The notes under the pieces: generated by a model
Seen by the model: only the letters and a program-made list of their open reading frames with translations
What the model was told of the DNA's origin: nothing
Databases searched by the model: none
Program-made: the position numbers and the translations under genes
Shown here: one piece after another, positions 61,636 through 64,000 of the stretch
How positions within the stretch are numbered: position 1 is the stretch's first letter
Layout: each line of letters opens with the position of its first letter
DNA from: Fasciolopsis buskii
Lineage: Eukaryota > Platyhelminthes > Trematoda > Plagiorchiida > Fasciolidae
Length of the DNA stretch: 64,000 bases
Direction of reading: 5' to 3'
NCBI GenBank assembly: GCA_008360955.1
Contig: LUCM01004875.1
Span: forward strand, 12,618-76,617

Positions 61636-61830
61636 CCACGGACGGTGTGCGAAGCATACGGCTGTATGCTCACCCGCATTGGAAGCGAAAATGTAGTGGG
61701 CGTCCGGTAAGACTAGCCTTATCCGAACTGAGCAATCATTCAACAGTATTCAGTGGGTTACGTGACACTCAGATCATACTGCTGTCCAGTGGGCTAGACC
61801 ATTTCATCAAGTGCAAGGTCCCCTAAGTCT
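61636..61830 (+). repeat. Dispersed repeat family B, copy 2
   Basis: Aligns with 53231-53460 over its whole length by ordered blocks, and with the fragment at 57.8 kb over ctagccttatccgaactg. It joins the blocks that the other two copies each show in part, so it is the reference copy in this window. It does not encode a recognisable protein and has no A/B box. Confidence 0.65.
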
Positions 61831-64000
61831 GTCCAGAATCGAATATGCAGCATCAGGAGTGTGCATAGAAGCTGCTCGTCGAAGAGTCCACAGAAGAACG
61901 AGAACTGTGATTCGTTGATAATTGCTTGTCAATTGGGCTGAGCGAACCTTCTATTCAGCGAGAACCGGCGAATGTTTTCGACAGCAAGCCGCATGTTTTG
62001 GAGTTAACTAGTGTACAGGTGGGTTAGGGATTTAGGCGATAAGCCAGTTTAAGCACCAACTGTATATCTCAACCAAGAAGCTAGTTAAGAACAGAGTGAG
62101 ATTAATTCACAACAATTTGCACCTATTTTGTCAGGTCTTAAGCATCAATGAACAGTGACAATCGATGGGCTTTCCTATCTTTCAGTGAAATTTGACCATT
62201 TCGATGTGGCATCCACTACCTTTAGTATGAAATTGCTTTTACTTCATACTTCAAAGAGTTTCAGAATTTCTAAGTCAGTATCTACTGGTTAGGTACCTCA
62301 TTTAATTATTACACCACGCTGAGAAACGTTTTGCTTAGAGCCAAGCTCCTGGGCAGGGTACGATTTTAAATGCACCATACCCTCTACCCAGGTGTACTTT
62401 GACCAGATTTACGTCAAACTGAAAGAAAACCGCTTGCTTCAGGAAAGCACGTTTACCAAATTCCGGTAGAATGTAATACGGAGCTTCTTTCAGAGACACG
62501 ACCGTTTATTTATATTAGTTACTCTATTAGCTACAACGACAAAATTCCCGGACTGGTTTCACATTCGATCCGCTGGTGAGGATCATGCTCAGACGCGTTT
62601 ACCTAGACAACTAAGACCATTCATGTTTAGCTGGCCTTATCGCGGTTTACAAACAAATTTAATAAGGAAAACCTGCAAACAGATCCATGGTTATTCTCCA
62701 TGCTGCTTTGAACCTAGCAAGTACTAGAGCCTTGGGAATATTGGTAGTGATTTTCAAATGCATTGCAATCGGCGGCACCAATAACCCACACTAACAGTTT
62801 GAATTCTGATGGCATTGTTATAGTCAACAACAACAAGTGACTTCTAATCAAAATCAGCAGAGTAAACAATGATGAAATCAATGAAGCTGTAGGTCGGCTG
62901 CTTGACTTCAGTTGTAATAAAGCTGTGCACCCTGGTGCACTACTGCGCAGTTCGAAATTTGGTCCTGCACTGCTCATAACCTCCCTTTCGAAATAAACAG
63001 CACAATAAAATGATCAGGCACGTTATCCACCTTTGACATTACACCTAACTACCAATTCACTGATTCATTTAGTTCTCACTGGTGAGATAAATGACATTCC
63101 ATACTTTTTTTATCTATTCAGTGAACCACTCATTCAAAAAGTGGACGACATTTAATCCGCACAAAAATCCTACTTCAGGCAAACTGTAAATTCCATCCAC
63201 AGTATATTATGGACTAACATTTCGATCGAGCAAACCGTGAAATCTGTGCGAAATGCCCAGGATCCCTAGGCGTGAAAATCAAGACAGTAACAGTGGTGGA
63301 GACAGCTTTGCTTGGTGGGATGAGGCCGGAAGACAATCTCATCTGCAACATCCTAGCAAATGACGAATACGTCGCAGAATTGTTTTCAACAGATGAAGGA
63401 TGACATTCGTTAAGCTTTCAGTAAAAACTGATTTTAGACAAACCACTGTGTACGTACAATTTTTATCGATACAAATTCACAATCGACAAGTCCTAGTCTG
63501 AACCGAAATGTTACCATAAACTTTGAGAACGTCAGGACAACACGACGCGACAAAAAACGATTCATAGCAAGCTTCCTGGCTTACACGCACGCGTGTGCCC
63601 GTGCTCGATTTATTGCAATATAGATACTATCCATAATCTATAAAGCAACAAGACGGAAACAACGGTACACACACGATAGAACGCAAACAGATCGAAATGC
63701 CACTAAAACAAACCGATATGAAGGATAGGTACGTACAGACATGTACTCACACAGACGGCCACTCTCGTGTGAACAGAAAATAGCTGAGACAAAAGCGAAT
63801 GCAAAAAGACGCCAAACAACCAAAGACAGCCGAACAGGTCTGTGGCGGCAGCAACGACGATGGAGGCCTGCGTTCGAGGGGGACTGCAACTGGCAGAAAG
63901 GCCGAACACCGAGTAGCAGAAGCGAAGATTAGGATGAGAATCGCACTTTGTGTTTGCGCATGAATATCGTTGAGGATAATAGAAAAAGACTGATAAAGAA
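61831..64000. other. Non-coding or unassigned DNA, 3' part
   Basis: No gene recognised. The frame 62714-62977 (minus) has a Leu-rich stretch but no motif. From about 63540 the sequence becomes richer in CG and CA dinucleotides (for example cacgcacgcgtgtgcccg), with small opposed frames at 63638-63932 of basic composition. This could be the edge of another element or gene beyond the window. Confidence 0.5.

Overview
The window reads as intergenic or intronic DNA from a low-gene-density eukaryote. Open frames are short and scattered over all six frames. There is no operon-like packing, no ribosome-binding pattern and no rRNA or intact tRNA gene. It holds decayed LINE and DNA-transposon genes, tRNA-headed SINE-like sequences, microsatellites and a scaffold gap. 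By eye GC is near 40%. The LINE domains resemble CR1/Jockey-type elements, such as those common in parasitic flatworm genomes. I take a helminth (cestode or trematode) as the most likely source, but that is an inference and no single-copy host gene confirms it.

Layout. 1-527: a LINE open-reading-frame tail, bracketed by splice-like sites, enters from the left edge. 527-20.8 kb: unassigned DNA with one unusually long open frame (3425-3982), a decayed CAAT-type microsatellite (9.0-9.2 kb) and two weak tRNA-like spots. 20.78-21.24 kb: a broken DDE transposase on the minus strand. 21.2-32.8 kb: no recognisable gene, but a small hairpin (23.62 kb), a possible 65-nt exon (24.05 kb) and a TG microsatellite. 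32.8-37.6 kb: a SINE-like element, a 133-bp-arm foldback (35.45-35.74 kb) that is an inverted duplication of a dispersed repeat (here family A), and more tRNA-derived sequence. 39.4-41.2 kb: two copies of the same ~860 bp, offset by exactly 946 bp, on either side of an 86-N gap. This is almost certainly an unmerged contig overlap. 44.06-46.29 kb: the best-preserved element, a LINE remnant with endonuclease tail, reverse transcriptase and C-terminal region, carrying stops and frameshifts. 48.6-64 kb: two more family A copies, three copies of a second dispersed repeat (family B), two minus-strand SINE-like elements and AT microsatellites.

No gene here appears to be intact. The mobile-element genes are dead and nothing works as a pathway. 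I found no clear new biological system. The items most worth checking are the assembly duplication, the foldback/family A repeat, the family B repeat, the LINE tail lying in a splice-bounded open frame, and the 185-codon frame ending on a strong splice donor.
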